A stretch of 64,000 nt of DNA from Galerina marginata (GCA_023014335.1 JAECYW010000025.1:682001-746000); one strand, 5' to 3'; shown: positions 35,944-47,410, counted from the first letter of the stretch. Numbers and translations: made by a program. The notes: generated by a model from the sequence alone, not told the origin.

Positions 35944-37842
35944 CTTCTATCAACTTTCCTCTTCGTAAAAGTTGTCGAAATCGAAAGAATTAATGCGGGT
36001 TTAGCAAAAGAGAAAGTCGAACAGCGGGTGGGGCAGAAACGTAGTTGCTCTCTGGCGGGGTTTTCAAGGTCCCCCACGCTTTATCCCAAGTTTCGCTTTT
36101 TCCCCGGAGGCTTTTGCCACTCAATATGCCACAGAATTGCCATTTAATTTGAGTGCTTATGCCCGAATGTTGCATGCAGTCGAAGTCAAAGCGGAGGTCT
36201 GCTGGCGGTAAGTGGAAAAGGTGAACCATGCCGCGAACTCCGACAACAAACCATCACAACACCTTGTCGTCGTTTGACACATCTCAAACACGACGACCAT
36301 GAAACTACTTCCGAATGTAGTCCTTCCTTCTGCACACATCGTCGGTATAAATCAAAGGAGTCCAATAGGAACGCGATTTCCAGCTCTTGGATCGGTGTGA
36401 TTACTGCGATAAGTTCTACTTTCACTTCAAGTTTTACTCGGGTCAATCACTCGAGGTGAGTTACAATTGCTTGTTCACTTACGCTCTGAATGATAATTGA
36501 TTGACAAGATTTGTGTCAAAGATTCGGTTGCCCTCTGAAATCGAAGCATACTTGGGAATTCTGGTCTTCAAAGCTTTGCCTCCCAGCTCGACCAGTCCAG
36601 TCTATATCTTTTATGTAACTCGTTTTCTAAGTCGTCGACAAAGCTCTGGTCACCCGAAGCTAGAGTCATGCGCTTCACGTACGCTTTTTATCAGTTACCG
36701 ACCACCATTTTTTCTTACACTCCACTGTCACCGTAGCGCAAAGGTCGTGCTTCCCGTTAACCTACGTCGAAACTGCCCTAACGCCTTTGGTCTTGGACTC
36801 TTCCTACATGGTGCAGGTTTGTTCCTGTATCTCATTTCACTCAGGTATCACGGACCTCTCCATCTAATTGTTTCATTCAGCACCACTCATAATTTCCACA
36901 CAGGCCCTGGTACCGACATCTTCTTGCGAATAACTCGACCTTTGGAAGCGACGTCGTTATCTGGACCGTTGGTTTACCCTGAACAACTTTTTCCTCAGCA
37001 ACTTTACCCTCAATTGCAAGTACAACCTTACCCAGAAGAATATGCACGGTGTGCTATTTTGTGTCACTGCAATCTGGTGCTTCAGCTGAGCCCCTTGGTC
37101 TGTGTAGTGGATTCGGGTTCATGCCGCCGAGTCTTCGACCCTTATTTCGCTATTTATCGCCATTCGCAGCCATCGCTCTTCATCGATCATCACTCATCAT
37201 CATCGTAAAATGTAACTTTACCAGCATTTTCTTTGAGAAACGCCTGTTAACCGCCCTCTAGCCTTCTTTAGGCTTTTCCGTTCACGAACTCGCCTCCAAC
37301 CCAGTTGGGCAACGTGACCTAATCCCCGTTGAGTAATTTTAGCGTCAAGGTTTCTACTTACCTCACAGATTTGTTGGACCTATTGTCTGTATTTACCATC
37401 AGAAACTCGTCTGCATTCAACTCACCAGTTCAGGTGCCTAACCTAAACCCTTCACCACGACTCGCCTTCCTATGGAACGACGCGGATTGGAGGCAAAATG
37501 TGGGTAATATTACCGTAATAATAAAATTCCATTTTTTTTGTTCGTTGTCAAATTTTCATCTCTGCTCTCCACCTTTTATTCATTTATTGTTCACATTACA
37601 TATAGTTATCTAAAACCTGGGATTCTGTATCTACGCCTGATTGCTCTTAACTACTTCGACGATAGGTACTGCGCCAGTTAAAATTCCATCCATCCATCCA
37701 TCCATCCATCCATCCATCCATCCGACCCCATTTGCCTTCTACTATTTATTCCTACACGGCAAAACCTTCAACTATTGGGCATGATTAACAACTGATAAGG
37801 TAAGACGGAAATGTAGTCTGTTTGAATGCAGGGAAACGTACT
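35944..37842. other. Long intergenic stretch with CCAT microsatellite
   Basis: About 1.9 kb with no convincing gene. A 708-nt open frame (36501-37208, plus) has no ATG start, no family resemblance and no partner exon. About nine and a half tandem CCAT units lie at 37686-37723. Pyrimidine-rich tracts and several AG/GT pairs would allow a spliced non-coding RNA, but nothing confirms one. Confidence 0.5.
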
Positions 37843-38578
37843 TTAATTTACCGACGCCCTTGAAGGGTTTTGCTGTCTCCGCTCCGAACATGTAAAACGG
37901 CAAATGGTACAAGTATATTTCGTAGCATGCTGGTTTGAGCCCTTTTTGGAGAAAGAATGATATCCATGGGACACAGTGCATTCCGGGACAGCAATGTTTT
38001 GGGGATAATCATTGGGTACGGAGACGTTCTCGGCGGAGGTACGTAAGAGTTCCGGCCTTTCTTCCTGTGTCGTGGAAGTCGAGGTGGAAGCGACTGCCGA
38101 AGGAGAACGCTCTGCGGTAACTTGACGTCCCAACTCCTGGATCTCACCGTCCTTCCTGCGAAGTTCGTCTTTCGCCTTGGCCAACTCGACTTCCAATTTC
38201 TTGAGTTGTCGATCACTAATGGCTGAAGTGGTCTGTGTTTCGGGCAAAGGAGAAGGCAGATTGAGGAATATCCTCCTGATGTTCTCTGGGCAGATTCCTA
38301 GTGGTAATTGAACATTCTGCAAGTAGCGACAAAAATCTGGATGGCTTACTCAACGACACTACCGTACGACATTCAGGGCATTTGATAGACTGAGTTCGCG
38401 AACTTCGCGAACGTCGCTGTGGCACCAGGCCACTGATACATGGTAAGCAGTAAATGTGGCCTGGGTTATAATCGCTGGTGAGCATGAAAGGACTAATGCA
38501 CGCGAATGGGTTTTACGCACCGCACGGTAAGCAATGCGCGCGGTCTCCGATATCCTCGAAACAAACTTGACAATCCAT
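37843..38578 (-). CDS. RING-finger / coiled-coil protein, copy 2 (short form)
   Basis: Exons 38578-38521, 38460-38350 and 38297-37843; 207 aa, with splice positions equivalent to copies 1 and 3. The RING reads M-D-C-Q-V-C .. C-L-P-C-G|H-I-Y-C-L-P-C .. C-P-E-C and is a complete C3HC4. The coiled coil (Q-L-K-K-L-E-V-E-L-A-K-A-K and following) is short. Most of the Ser/Pro-rich middle found in the paralogues is absent. The tail is kept: V-P-E-C-T-V-S-H-G-Y-H-S-F .. K-Y-T-C-T-I-C-R-F-T-C-S-E. Keeping the ends while losing the middle suggests that the RING and the Cys tail are the working parts. Candidate E3 ligase; substrate unknown. Confidence 0.85.
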
Positions 38579-39894
38579 CTCCAAAAATTGAACGACTCGC
38601 GTAAAAGGTTCAATTCATGCGCAAGGAGATGTAGAGATGGGAGGGAAACGGAAACTAGGTTTTACGCGTTGGTTGATTTTAAAGTCCTTTCACTGTTTAT
38701 CAGGAAGCCACACTTCGTCACAAAAAGAACAAAGACCTCAAAAAGTCGCGACGCCCAGGTCACAGGTACACACGCGGAGTACCTGGGTCCGCACTAAAGG
38801 CCTTTTACGGGAACCTTCGGACAATCCCCGTTTTTTGTGGCTCAGTCCATCAATGCGCAGGTCAGTGCCTGATGATCGTTAGTAGGAATTAGAAGTTTAG
38901 CCTGATTTGCGCCGAAATTTCTTACTTTTACACTCAACAAGCCTCTTGCTTCAGAACACTTTTTGAACCCCTGTCCCAATACTCTGTACATTTTGAGGCT
39001 GTCAGAGCGAAGGACCGGTCAGGGTTAGAATAAAGAGATAAGCGGAACGCATCGGCCCGCCATGGGCGCTATAACTGACTTCGGCGCCAAATGCAGATTA
39101 AGGACCCTTAAAAGGTGACTCTAATGTTGGAATTTATTATGTAGCTTGCTTGGCATATGAACGCCACTATTTTACATTCTGTCAATCCGTAGTACGATCC
39201 CGTCCCCGTATCGGTACACGTTTTCTACGTATATAATGTGTCTACTTTTCGTACGGTAACTCACTCGTTTGTAACAGTAGCAGTTAATTTCCACATCCAA
39301 GCAGCAAACTTGGGCTTTGCTTCGTTATTTGCGAGCAGCACGTACATATTGATCAATTTGAGTTCCAGATCTGTTGCAACCCTGTTTCAAAGTTGCATGC
39401 CATCCTCAATATGGTCGAGTTATTACCCAGTAAAAATCAAAGCACCTCACCGCTTCGACATGACCAGGAAGCGTCAAATAGATTTGAATATTATAGAATA
39501 GTGCTGGTTCTATATACCACCGAATCTCATGTCTGATTCAAAATATCACACTTGCCTCGGTCCATCTCCTCCAACAAGGCATATCCACCTACGTAGATCT
39601 AATTGAAGGGGGTCGGGCAACGCGATTTAACCCTTGCCAGTTATACCAGTTGCAATGTTGGGGTGTGTCTACATGGACCTAGTATCCCGCTTTATCCTCT
39701 CTAGTAAATCGGCAGTTTCGAAGTGTTCGCTCCCTAAGACGATAACTCAAGCGCGTTGGCCCACTTGTTCAGTCGCTCAAAGTTGCCATTATCAGATATT
39801 GAACTCAAGTTCTGGCAGTTTACAATTGCTTTTATGTGCTCTCTACGTTGAATTAATAAACTACATATGCTTGACGGACTTTAACTTTACCCTC
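38579..39894. other. Intergenic between RING genes 2 and 3
   Basis: Includes the RING gene 2 promoter and, at 39053-39092, a copy of the 40-bp conserved motif (CGGCCCGCC .. GCGCTAT .. TTCGGCGCCAAA). The remaining open stretches are short and unsupported. No gene seen. Confidence 0.5.
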
Positions 39895-40969
39895 CTAATT
39901 TCGTTTCGACTCGGAGCACGAAAAACGACAAATATTACATGTATACCTTTTTGAATACTGGTTTGTGCCGGTTCCGGAGAAATAATGATATCCATCAGAC
40001 GCTGTACACTCTGGAACAGGAGTCTTTTGGGGACATCCATACCCTCTCCAGAGGATCCCGGCGCCAATTTTCTTCTCTCTCTCCTTGGGAGGTTCCGGCT
40101 TGACTTTGCGGACTTGAGAAACGGGCAGGGTGCTCATGTTGGCGCGGGTGCGTACGCGTTCAGGCTCTTCTACCTGCGCTGATTGCAGGGAGAGAGGAAC
40201 CGAAAGAAGAGATCCACTCCTGCGAGGGAAACTTTCTTTGGATACCGGAGAGTGGACGGAAAGTCTGGCAGGATCTGCAAAAATTGAGCTAGAGCCTTTT
40301 GAGAAAGAAGATCTCGGTAAAATTGAAGTTGAGGTAAAGGTGAACGGCGATGGCGATGGCGATGGCTGTGGGATAACTTCGCGCTCCTTCGACTTCAAGT
40401 TCTTGATTTCAACCTCCTTCGTTCGAAGCTCACTTCTCGTCTTCCGATGTTCCGCCACTTCCTCCTGATACTCCGTAGTAAGATGCATGAATTTTTGCGT
40501 CACCTCGGAAATCTCTTTCTCTTTTGCTTTCAAAACGGTGGCAAGCGTGGCCTGAGCTTCGGCCAACTGGGCTTTCAACTTTTCCAGCTCCCGATCCCTG
40601 GTCGCTAGGCGAACCTGAATAGACTGTATCTGGGGAGGAGGCGAAGATGGATTGAGAAAGACTTTGCGGATATTATCTGAGCCGATCCCTAGTAACAGCT
40701 CAGCATAGTTTAAGTGGCTCGAGTACGTGAATACGGAAGCTGAAGGCTTACTTGCTGGTACAACCCTGCGACAAACAGGACACTCGATAGATTGGAATCT
40801 GGTACTTGTCTGCTGCAGGTTTCCGACGCATGTCAGGCAATAAATGTGTCCTGAATGAGATTATCAGTCAATACAAACGGCTTAAAATCTGCGAATTGGG
40901 AATGAATGCACCGCAGGGCAAGCAATACGCCCTATCTCCTAAGTCATCGACGCAGATTTGACACTCCAT
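39895..40969 (-). CDS. RING-finger / coiled-coil protein, copy 3
   Basis: Exons 40969-40912, 40850-40752 and 40688-39895; 316 aa. The RING reads M-E-C-Q-I-C .. C-L-P-C-G|H-I-Y-C-L-T-C .. C-P-V-C and is a complete C3HC4. The sequence R-I-G-S-D-N-I-R-K-V-F-L across the third exon start is shared with copy 1. A long coiled coil follows (about 75-150), then a Ser/Pro-rich middle and the tail V-P-E-C-T-A-S-D-G-Y-H-Y-F .. R-Y-T-C-N-I-C-R-F-S-C-S-E-S-K. Copies 1 and 3 are closest to each other. E3 ligase role inferred from the RING; the tail has no function known to me. Confidence 0.86.
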
Positions 40970-41649
40970 CTTCAAAGATTAAGCGGATCGAAAGAATCAG
41001 GTTCAGGATATGCAAGCGAATGGGTGCGGGAAACGATGAATCACTATCACGCTGCTGTCTTTCAAAAGACCATCATCAATGATAAACTCGGAGCAGGATG
41101 GGTCAAAGGATTGAAAGGTCAATAAGACGACCGCTGCACTGACCGCAGACTCTCACGCCTCTCATGCCTTCCCACTTCAATCCGAATCCCGTCCAGGTAG
41201 CCGGTGCCGAAAGAAGGTCGAAGCGGAGGACATGGCAGAAGTCGAAGAAAGGTCTACGGATCGCATCGGCCCGCCATTAGCGCTATCAAAATCTTCGGCG
41301 CCAAATTAATTTAATAACAACCCTCAAAGCTTACCGTAAGCGAAGGCCAGCCCCGCGAAATATTGGTGATCAGGTTTTCTAGTCCAATTACTCTGCATGG
41401 ATAGGCTCGACATAAATGGGGGCATATACGGTATGCAATACGAACACCAGGTTTGAACTTCTTATTATGATTGAAAATAATAAAAATAGGTATTGCAGCC
41501 TGCTGAATCCCCCCGCCAATTGGCAATTCCTTTTATGTCTTGTACGACCAGCCGGCCATTTCAAGGTCTGCCGCAGCGTTGTTAGAAAATAGAATGCCAT
41601 CATCGATTGTGCAACTTCGGCGTGAATATACCTACCGCGACTCGGAATC
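40970..41649. other. Intergenic, RING gene 3 promoter
   Basis: The 40-bp conserved motif lies at 41267-41306, about 300 bp before RING gene 3. No gene seen. Confidence 0.5.
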
Positions 41650-41867
41650 CTAACGCTCGTCCCCACTTTGTCCTGGACCTGGACACGGGTTACGTTTACA
41701 TATTATGGTATTGGCTGCTGTGGCAATATGCAAGCTGCGTATTAGGAGCTAACATAAAATCCGATTGGTCTAGAACATGACTGACCTGGAGGAGCAGGAG
41801 CCGCCAAAACGAGCTGGGAGAGGAACAGAATGGCGGGGAAAACCAGGGGACTGATAACAAATTTCAT
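41650..41867 (-). CDS. Small secreted PCPG peptide 3
   Basis: Exon 1 is 41867-41786 (82 nt), the intron is 41785-41718 (CAG|GTCAGT, ordinary GT-AG), and exon 2 is 41717-41650 (68 nt), giving 49 aa. The acceptor is CAGCAG, so either AG may be used, adding or dropping one Ala. The signal peptide (MKFVISPLVF .. LVLA) is followed by A-P-A-P-P and a tail N-T-I-I-C-K-R-N-P-C-P-G-P-G-Q, then S-G-D-E-R. Exon lengths equal those of gene 2. The TATA box TGATATAAATC is at 41924-41914. It shares the cysteine pair, PCPG and the GD end with genes 1 and 2 but has diverged elsewhere, so this is an older copy. Function unknown. Confidence 0.77.
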
Positions 41868-41913
41868 AATTTGGACTGGCAATGGGTGGAGGGCGGTTTG
41901 AACTCTATCATCA

Positions 41914-41924
41914 GATTTATATCA
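41914..41924 (-). promoter_or_regulatory. TATA box of secreted-peptide gene 3
   Basis: TGATATAAATC on the minus strand, 57 bases before the ATG, identical to the boxes of genes 1 and 2. Confidence 0.7.
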
Positions 41925-42453
41925 TTCCGTCGTCTGTAAGTAAAAATATTTCCGGCTGTCAAGATTACTCCGGACCTACACTGTTTACGCGGATGCTACA
42001 CTAGCTACTCTGAGATTAAAGATTACCCCGGGACTGCGGTCGTGGTCCCTGACCATGCGGTTTAGTGCCCTGGCGAGAGGCTTTCGTCTCGTTTTCTTGG
42101 GACACTGATAACATGACCAGCCCTCGCGGTTTTTGAGGACGTTGAACTTCGACAGCTCAACAGACACGCCACTGTTTGCTACAGGAATTGAACCAATCGA
42201 TTTTTTGAACCGTTCGTGGCAGCAAACCCCTTGTCACCCTCTTTATTATTTATGTAGGTCGTCATCACATATTTTAGGCTTTAGGATATTTTACTTTCAT
42301 AAGATGATAGTTCCGATACGCATGGTTTTTCCCAATAGGAAATCTATTCGCTTTGTATTCGTACTACTTTTCTCGGCTAAAATACAGACTCGTAAAGTAC
42401 CAGGACGGCTACATACATCACGTACAAAAATACATAAGTTAGAGATTGTCTTC
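41925..42453. other. Intergenic
   Basis: A minus-strand open stretch (41985-42167, with W-S-C-Y-Q-C-P-K-K) lacks supporting context. No gene called. Confidence 0.4.
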
Positions 42454-44133
42454 CTAGTCCGTAATTAATGACTCGAGGTATCGCATCGTCTCGCAACGCG
42501 TCGCGGATACCTCGATCAAGTCAACCATTGTCGGTGACTTCATGGATTCGTCGCCTTCATTCGGGTACTCAATATTTACCGCTAATCCATCAGCGGTAAG
42601 TCCCCTCAGGCAAGCGATAACATCTTCGTTCAAATAAGTGTCAGGGAGCGGCTTCGTGTCGTGTATCGTCACGCGGAATGACCGTAGAGTACAGAAAGGC
42701 GTCCTCCCTACATCGCCGTTGACCGTGGGGTCCGTATAATAGCGCGATTCGAGAAAATTGCACAACACTTTCCAATCAAAATTAACCGGCCCATCGAGTT
42801 CCAGGTCTCGAAGACGAGGCAGTAAAGGCGCCTCTTCACCGCCAGCGGGCTCAATATCCTCTTCGTAGCGTGTCGTGATGTCCTGGTAAGGTGACCCAGG
42901 ACGAGAAAGCAGACGAAGAAATTTGCTTCCGATCGTCCTCATGACCCAAGCGTTGTCAGGCCGTATACGGATGTGCAAGGCCTCCAGCGAAGGCGTGACT
43001 CTGAGCAGTTCCACGACGCTGGATTGCGGGACGTGATGAGCGAAGTAAACTTTCATGCTGCGCAAGGTACATCGGGAACGTTGGATGAATAAAACGTAGA
43101 CGTCGATGAAGTGGGAGAGAGTGACGTCCAACTCTTCCAGACGTGGGAGTGAAACCTGAGCTAGAAAGGAAGCGAAGGCTCTTCCTTCTGGGCTCGCATC
43201 CTTTAGCAGTTCGAGACGGCGGAGGTGGTAATGAACGAGGATATCGTTGTCCTGGTCAGGAGATGGCATTAACCTGGATACCCTGCAGTTGACGAGGTAG
43301 ATAGATCTAGAAAGAACTTCATGAAGCTCCTTCACAGTCAACTTGCCCACGGAGAAGGACGTAAGATTCCTCCAGTTAGTAATAATCCCGTTGAATTCGG
43401 CGTGGCTCCCAAGTTGAACCGTCTTTAGGTGAGGCGCAAGGTGCCATATTTGGAGTGGGATATAGTGTCTTAGTCCAACTTCGAACGTCTCGATTGAAAG
43501 TTCCTCTAGAATCGGGGATAGGGGTTCGCTACGACGACTTGCCGCCGCCTTAAGAATCTTGTTTAGATAGAAAAGCGAGTCTGTGGGTACTCTGAGACGG
43601 AGGGAGCGCCATCGGCATGACTCTTTTTTGAGGACGTGGAAGAAGGAAATAGTATGATCGCCACGTAGCGCCATCCTGTGTCTGGCAGCCTTAGAGGCGT
43701 ATGAGTAAATGGTAATGTCGAGAGGAAACTGGGCCGTTCGGTCCAGCCAGTTTGCGACCATCCAGGCTTGCAATGCCTGGTTCCTCGGAAACATGTACAA
43801 AGTAATCTTGTGCCACAGTTCCGGAGTACCCCACGCGATTTCGCGCCAAGTCCTGCAGATGTGACCAAGGACTAATGGAGCGGCAGTTCTCTTCATCTGG
43901 ACTCTGTTGTCCTCCTCCAAATCCTCGCGCGTCAGATCGGGTAGGCAAAAGAGAAAAATGTGCTGCGTAATTTCCGTTGGGAACATAGAGATAATGGCAC
44001 TTTTCTCTCTGTTCGCCTGACACTTGAGGCGAGAGACTTCTGCGAGGAGCGATTTCTGGAGTAGTGCCAGGTGCCGGAGCTGACGTTCCACGGCGGCGAT
44101 GGTCATAGGCGGCTCAGTAGGAGTGGGCTTCAT
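42454..44133 (-). CDS. F-box protein, divergent seventh member
   Basis: One exon of 559 aa starting at ATG 44133 (MKPTPTEPPM). The frame stays open 84 codons further upstream to ATG 44385. That extension is hydrophobic, lacks counterparts in the other F-box proteins and is more likely 5' UTR. A coiled coil (about 15-45) is followed by the F-box (M-F-P-T-E-I-T-Q-H-I-F-L-F-C-L-P), then AAPLVLGHICRTWREIAW and T-P-E-L-W. The Cys-rich N terminus of the other subfamilies is absent. The C-terminal half is LRR-like. Predicted SCF substrate receptor. Confidence 0.85.
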   Translation of the reverse strand: MKPTPTEPPMTIAAVERQLRHLALLQKSLLAEVSRLKCQANREKSAIISMFPTEITQHIFLFCLPDLTREDLEEDNRVQMKRTAAPLVLGHICRTWREIAWGTPELWHKITLYMFPRNQALQAWMVANWLDRTAQFPLDITIYSYASKAARHRMALRGDHTISFFHVLKKESCRWRSLRLRVPTDSLFYLNKILKAAASRRSEPLSPILEELSIETFEVGLRHYIPLQIWHLAPHLKTVQLGSHAEFNGIITNWRNLTSFSVGKLTVKELHEVLSRSIYLVNCRVSRLMPSPDQDNDILVHYHLRRLELLKDASPEGRAFASFLAQVSLPRLEELDVTLSHFIDVYVLFIQRSRCTLRSMKVYFAHHVPQSSVVELLRVTPSLEALHIRIRPDNAWVMRTIGSKFLRLLSRPGSPYQDITTRYEEDIEPAGGEEAPLLPRLRDLELDGPVNFDWKVLCNFLESRYYTDPTVNGDVGRTPFCTLRSFRVTIHDTKPLPDTYLNEDVIACLRGLTADGLAVNIEYPNEGDESMKSPTMVDLIEVSATRCETMRYLESLITD

Positions 44134-44924
44134 AATGGTAGTAGTAGAGTCGAGTAGGTAGAAGAGCAGGCTATGATGTCTTGAGATCGAAATATATGAG
44201 AAGCTTGCTAACAGGACCGCAGGACCGCCCACAGTGGGTGCTAGGTATGCGCGTAAGTTGTTGAATAAACAAGCAGAAAAAGCCAAGTATAAACTGCTTA
44301 CAGAAGCTTGCAATACAAGGACTTGTGCCCTTCTGTCTTTCTGCACAACGGTGAGATTGAAAGCCAGGACAGCGCGTCTCAACAAGTCACGACGTCGACG
44401 GAGGTGAAGGAGCAGTTATAGGAGCAAGGATACCTCCTGCACCCATTTATAAGGTGGGCCATTTATGAGATGGGCCATCCTATCATAATTAGAAGTATTC
44501 CGTGTTGAATTTTTTTCAACGGATGGCCCATTGTCCATTGTCCTTGACGCGCAAGAGCCTTCACCGAGTTGGTGGCTTTAGGCAAGGTGTAAACCCGGAT
44601 CACTGATCGGGCCGTGGGTGTTACCAAATTCGTGGGGCATCACGTGACCGTCGCGTCTGCGGCATGTTCAACCCCGAAAACGACTCTTTCTCTCCTTCCA
44701 CATCGATTCTAATTCTCGTGCATTGACTCTCGTATATTGATTTGCTGCCAAATTTCTCAGGAATTTACCAAAATATACGCCTTTGGTGGCGCCGATACTC
44801 TATAATTGTTGCGGTCTATCTCCACCTCATTACTACCTCAGAGACCGTCAAAAGCCCGGCATTACAGGCTCAGCAATCTAGGCTTAAATCGCGATCATTT
44901 TTCTCTCGAATTATATATCTACCT
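44134..44924. other. Divergent promoter region
   Basis: Lies between the F-box gene and the coiled-coil gene. An imperfect inverted repeat around GATGGGCCAT/ATGGCCCAT (44473-44535) is the only structure seen. Confidence 0.4.
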
Positions 44925-46024
44925 ATGCGTCGAGCTCAAAGCGTACGCCACTACGCTCGACCTTCTCTAGCGCTAGCAGCAGACGATTTAGGCGTGCTCC
45001 GTGAAGGCGATGAGTCAAATGAAGACATTTTGAGACGCCAACTTCTTGAGAAGGACCAAGAATGTGATAGAGTGCGTTTTTTTCCCTTCTTTCTATGTTC
45101 TGCCTTCCATTTTCCTCCCACCCTCTAAACTTATATCTTTCATTTGACTCCGAATCTAACCACGGCTTAATGACAGTTACGAATGACTATACAAGCTCTA
45201 CAAGAACAACTATCGCTACGCCCTCCGATTGAAAAGCACCAGGCGCTGGAGAAGGATAACAAGAATCTCGAAATCCTTCTACAAGGAGCGAACCGCGAGA
45301 ACCAAAAAACTATGGCTGATATCGAAAGGTCAGTAGCTTAGATTTTTCTGTTCATAGAAATTCTTATCTTTTGGGCGATTCTCTGTTCATGAAACACCTC
45401 TTCAAATTTCTATAATACTTGGTTATTCAGTTACTGACTTCTCCAAAAATATCTTGGTTCCAGATCCAGAACCCGCGAAAAGATGCTCGAGCGCGAGTTG
45501 AACAGGCTAGCGGGAGACAACTGGCAGGTATGCTACGATTTACGCTTTCTATTCTCCAATAACGTTCTTATGCCCAAACCATTTAGGCCAACCTCGAAAT
45601 TCCTCCTTCAACTTTATCGCTACGCTCCTCATCCGGCGTAAGCACTGGCTTGAACATGATGCACCACCGCTCAAATACGATCGCGTCGCCAATGTCATAT
45701 AACGTCACGCGACACCACTCTCCCTCACCTTCACCCCGCCCTGACTCTTCATCTGGTTCCCGGTCCTCAGGGAGGACGACCTCTAGCCCGACGCCGTATG
45801 ACCAGCCTTCCCGTGCCCAACAACCTCAAGACCAGGAACATAGAGAGGCTCAGCGCCAAGCTGCACTTGCTCAGATCGAACAGGTTCGGTTGCTCATTTT
45901 GGGCATAGATCAGAAGCTCGACATGCGCGAGGAGAAGCTGACAAAGATGGTTGAGCGGGCTGAGGGCGAGGGGAGGAGATATGAAAGTAAGGCTGCTGAG
46001 GCGCAAGCAGCAGGTGTGATATAG
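44925..46024 (+). CDS. Coiled-coil protein of unknown function
   Basis: Exons 44925-45071, 45177-45328, 45464-45527 and 45587-46024; 266 aa. The first two thirds are nearly continuous coiled coil (E-D-I-L-R-R-Q-L-L-E-K-D-Q-E-C-D-R, then Q-A-L-Q-E-Q-L-S-L). A Ser/Pro-rich linker with a Tyr/Pro/Gln patch (about 165-205) follows, then a final amphipathic helix (I-E-Q-V-R-L-L-I-L-G-I-D-Q-K-L). No catalytic or membrane segment is visible. It could be a scaffold of the cytoskeleton or a spindle-pole type protein, but I do not recognise it. The introns have clean signals and phases agree throughout. Confidence 0.75.
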
Positions 46025-46268
46025 GCGTCTAAGTGAACCTGTAGGTTGGAGATGACATTCAGCATGGACAGGTCGATGGAAGGATATGGTTTTGATTCTC
46101 TTACGCTTTTCATTTCCCCTCTTCCACCCCTATACCCTTTCTTCATCTAATTTCCTTCGCCACCATCGAACGAAATGGACTACCGCTACTATCTGGCTTG
46201 TGACCAATCTACATGATATTTTCTGTATTACTATTTGTACAAATCATGACTTATAATGACGACCAAGT

Positions 46269-47410
46269 CTACGCGTCCTTGAGGTCTTGCCAATTAGGAA
46301 GCTCGAAGTAGGTCGGTAGATTGTCCCATATGTGCACCCGTCCAGCTTCATAGATTCGCCTTATTTCACCGAAACAACTAGCACAATAGATCCCAGTAAA
46401 CTTGTCTGGATGTGATAGGGCTCTGCCAGGATCATTGTCTGCGGCGAGGGTTTCGAATACCTTGGACCGAAGCCTTTCACATTGATGTCTTTTGTAACAG
46501 CCTGGGGTCGGAATTGACGAAGGAGTTTTGGCCCACTTGTATTCGCCCTCCAGGATTGCTTTGCATATAAGGTCGCTCGCGAGTATCAGCTTTGCGATTG
46601 TCTCAGTAGACAAACGACAAGTTGAATCGTCGTCGCGAGTATATCCTCGAAGTATGTCGACCTTTAAATTGCAACAAGTTACAAGATACACTGGTGTCAG
46701 TGGATTAACTTCATGTTCGATATTATTGTAACTGACCAGAGTCAAAGACTTTATGCAAAGGAAGTATGCCATGGGAAGGAGAGATTGGATCCCCATCTCC
46801 ACAAGGATATTGACGAGGTCAATCTCATGGTCTGATTCGATGACCAGCCCCCTGGCGCCGTCTGAGAAGTTTTCATCCCAACCAGCAAGTGAGTCGGGCA
46901 GCTCTCGTCGAATGCGTCTCAAGGCTTGTGCTTGCATGTCGTCGAATTGATACTTTCTACCCAGGCGAAGCATAGACGCAAGAAGGGGAAGTGCGAACTG
47001 GTCTGTGTATGTGTACGACCTAACAAATAATCGTCAATCTTAATAGTTACTTCGGAATTCGAATGGCCCCAAGCTAACGCATTATTATCATATAAGATGC
47101 TGAAAATATTTTCCCAATCCTTCGGCGCGTCACTGAGATGGACCAAAGGGCACCCCTCGAAGAGTGGCTCACTGGTTTCTGGCTGCGGTATGTTGAACAT
47201 GTCGCGGAAGACCTGAGAATGCCGCGATACGACGCTGCGATGCACACGAAATTGGGTTTTTTCGGCTTGTAATATGATATTACCGTCTTCAAACCAGTAA
47301 ACGGAACATTTTTCTGGATGTGAGTCTTGCTCCTCTGGTTCAGTCCGTTTCCTCTTTGCAATAGGAGTGTTACTGGACTGAATAGTGGGTTCTGGCATGA
47401 TGGTTTCCAT
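46269..47410 (-). CDS. BTB/POZ domain protein, subtype B copy 1
   Basis: Exons 47410-47079 (332 nt), 47019-46737 (283 nt) and 46661-46269 (393 nt); 335 aa. Intron positions match subtype A exactly (GC|GTTAGC in the BTB domain, then CTG|GTCAGT), but exon 3 is 15 nt shorter. The 75-nt second intron is open and a multiple of three, so it could be retained. BTB motifs are YWFEDGN, F-R-V-H-R and F-R-D-M-F-N-I-P-Q-P, then LPLLASMLRLGRKYQFDDMQ. The tail keeps G-C-Y-K-R-H-Q-C .. Y-C-A-S-C-F and ends NLPTYFELPNWQDLKDA. It carries V-D-I-L-R-G-Y-T-R-D-D at the exon 3 start, typical of subtype B. Confidence 0.86.

Noticed and set aside
36501..37208. Long plus-strand open frame as a gene
   Set aside because: It begins at TTG, has no family resemblance, no partner exons and a composition like the surrounding non-coding DNA.
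37686..37723. CCAT tandem repeat as a CRISPR-like or functional array
   Set aside because: Plain tetranucleotide microsatellite without spacers.
44134..44385. N-terminal extension of the seventh F-box protein
   Set aside because: The extra 84 residues are hydrophobic, unlike any paralogue, and precede a good ATG at the expected place.
44473..44535. GATGGGCCAT inverted repeat as a transposon
   Set aside because: Arms are short and imperfect and no target duplication was found.
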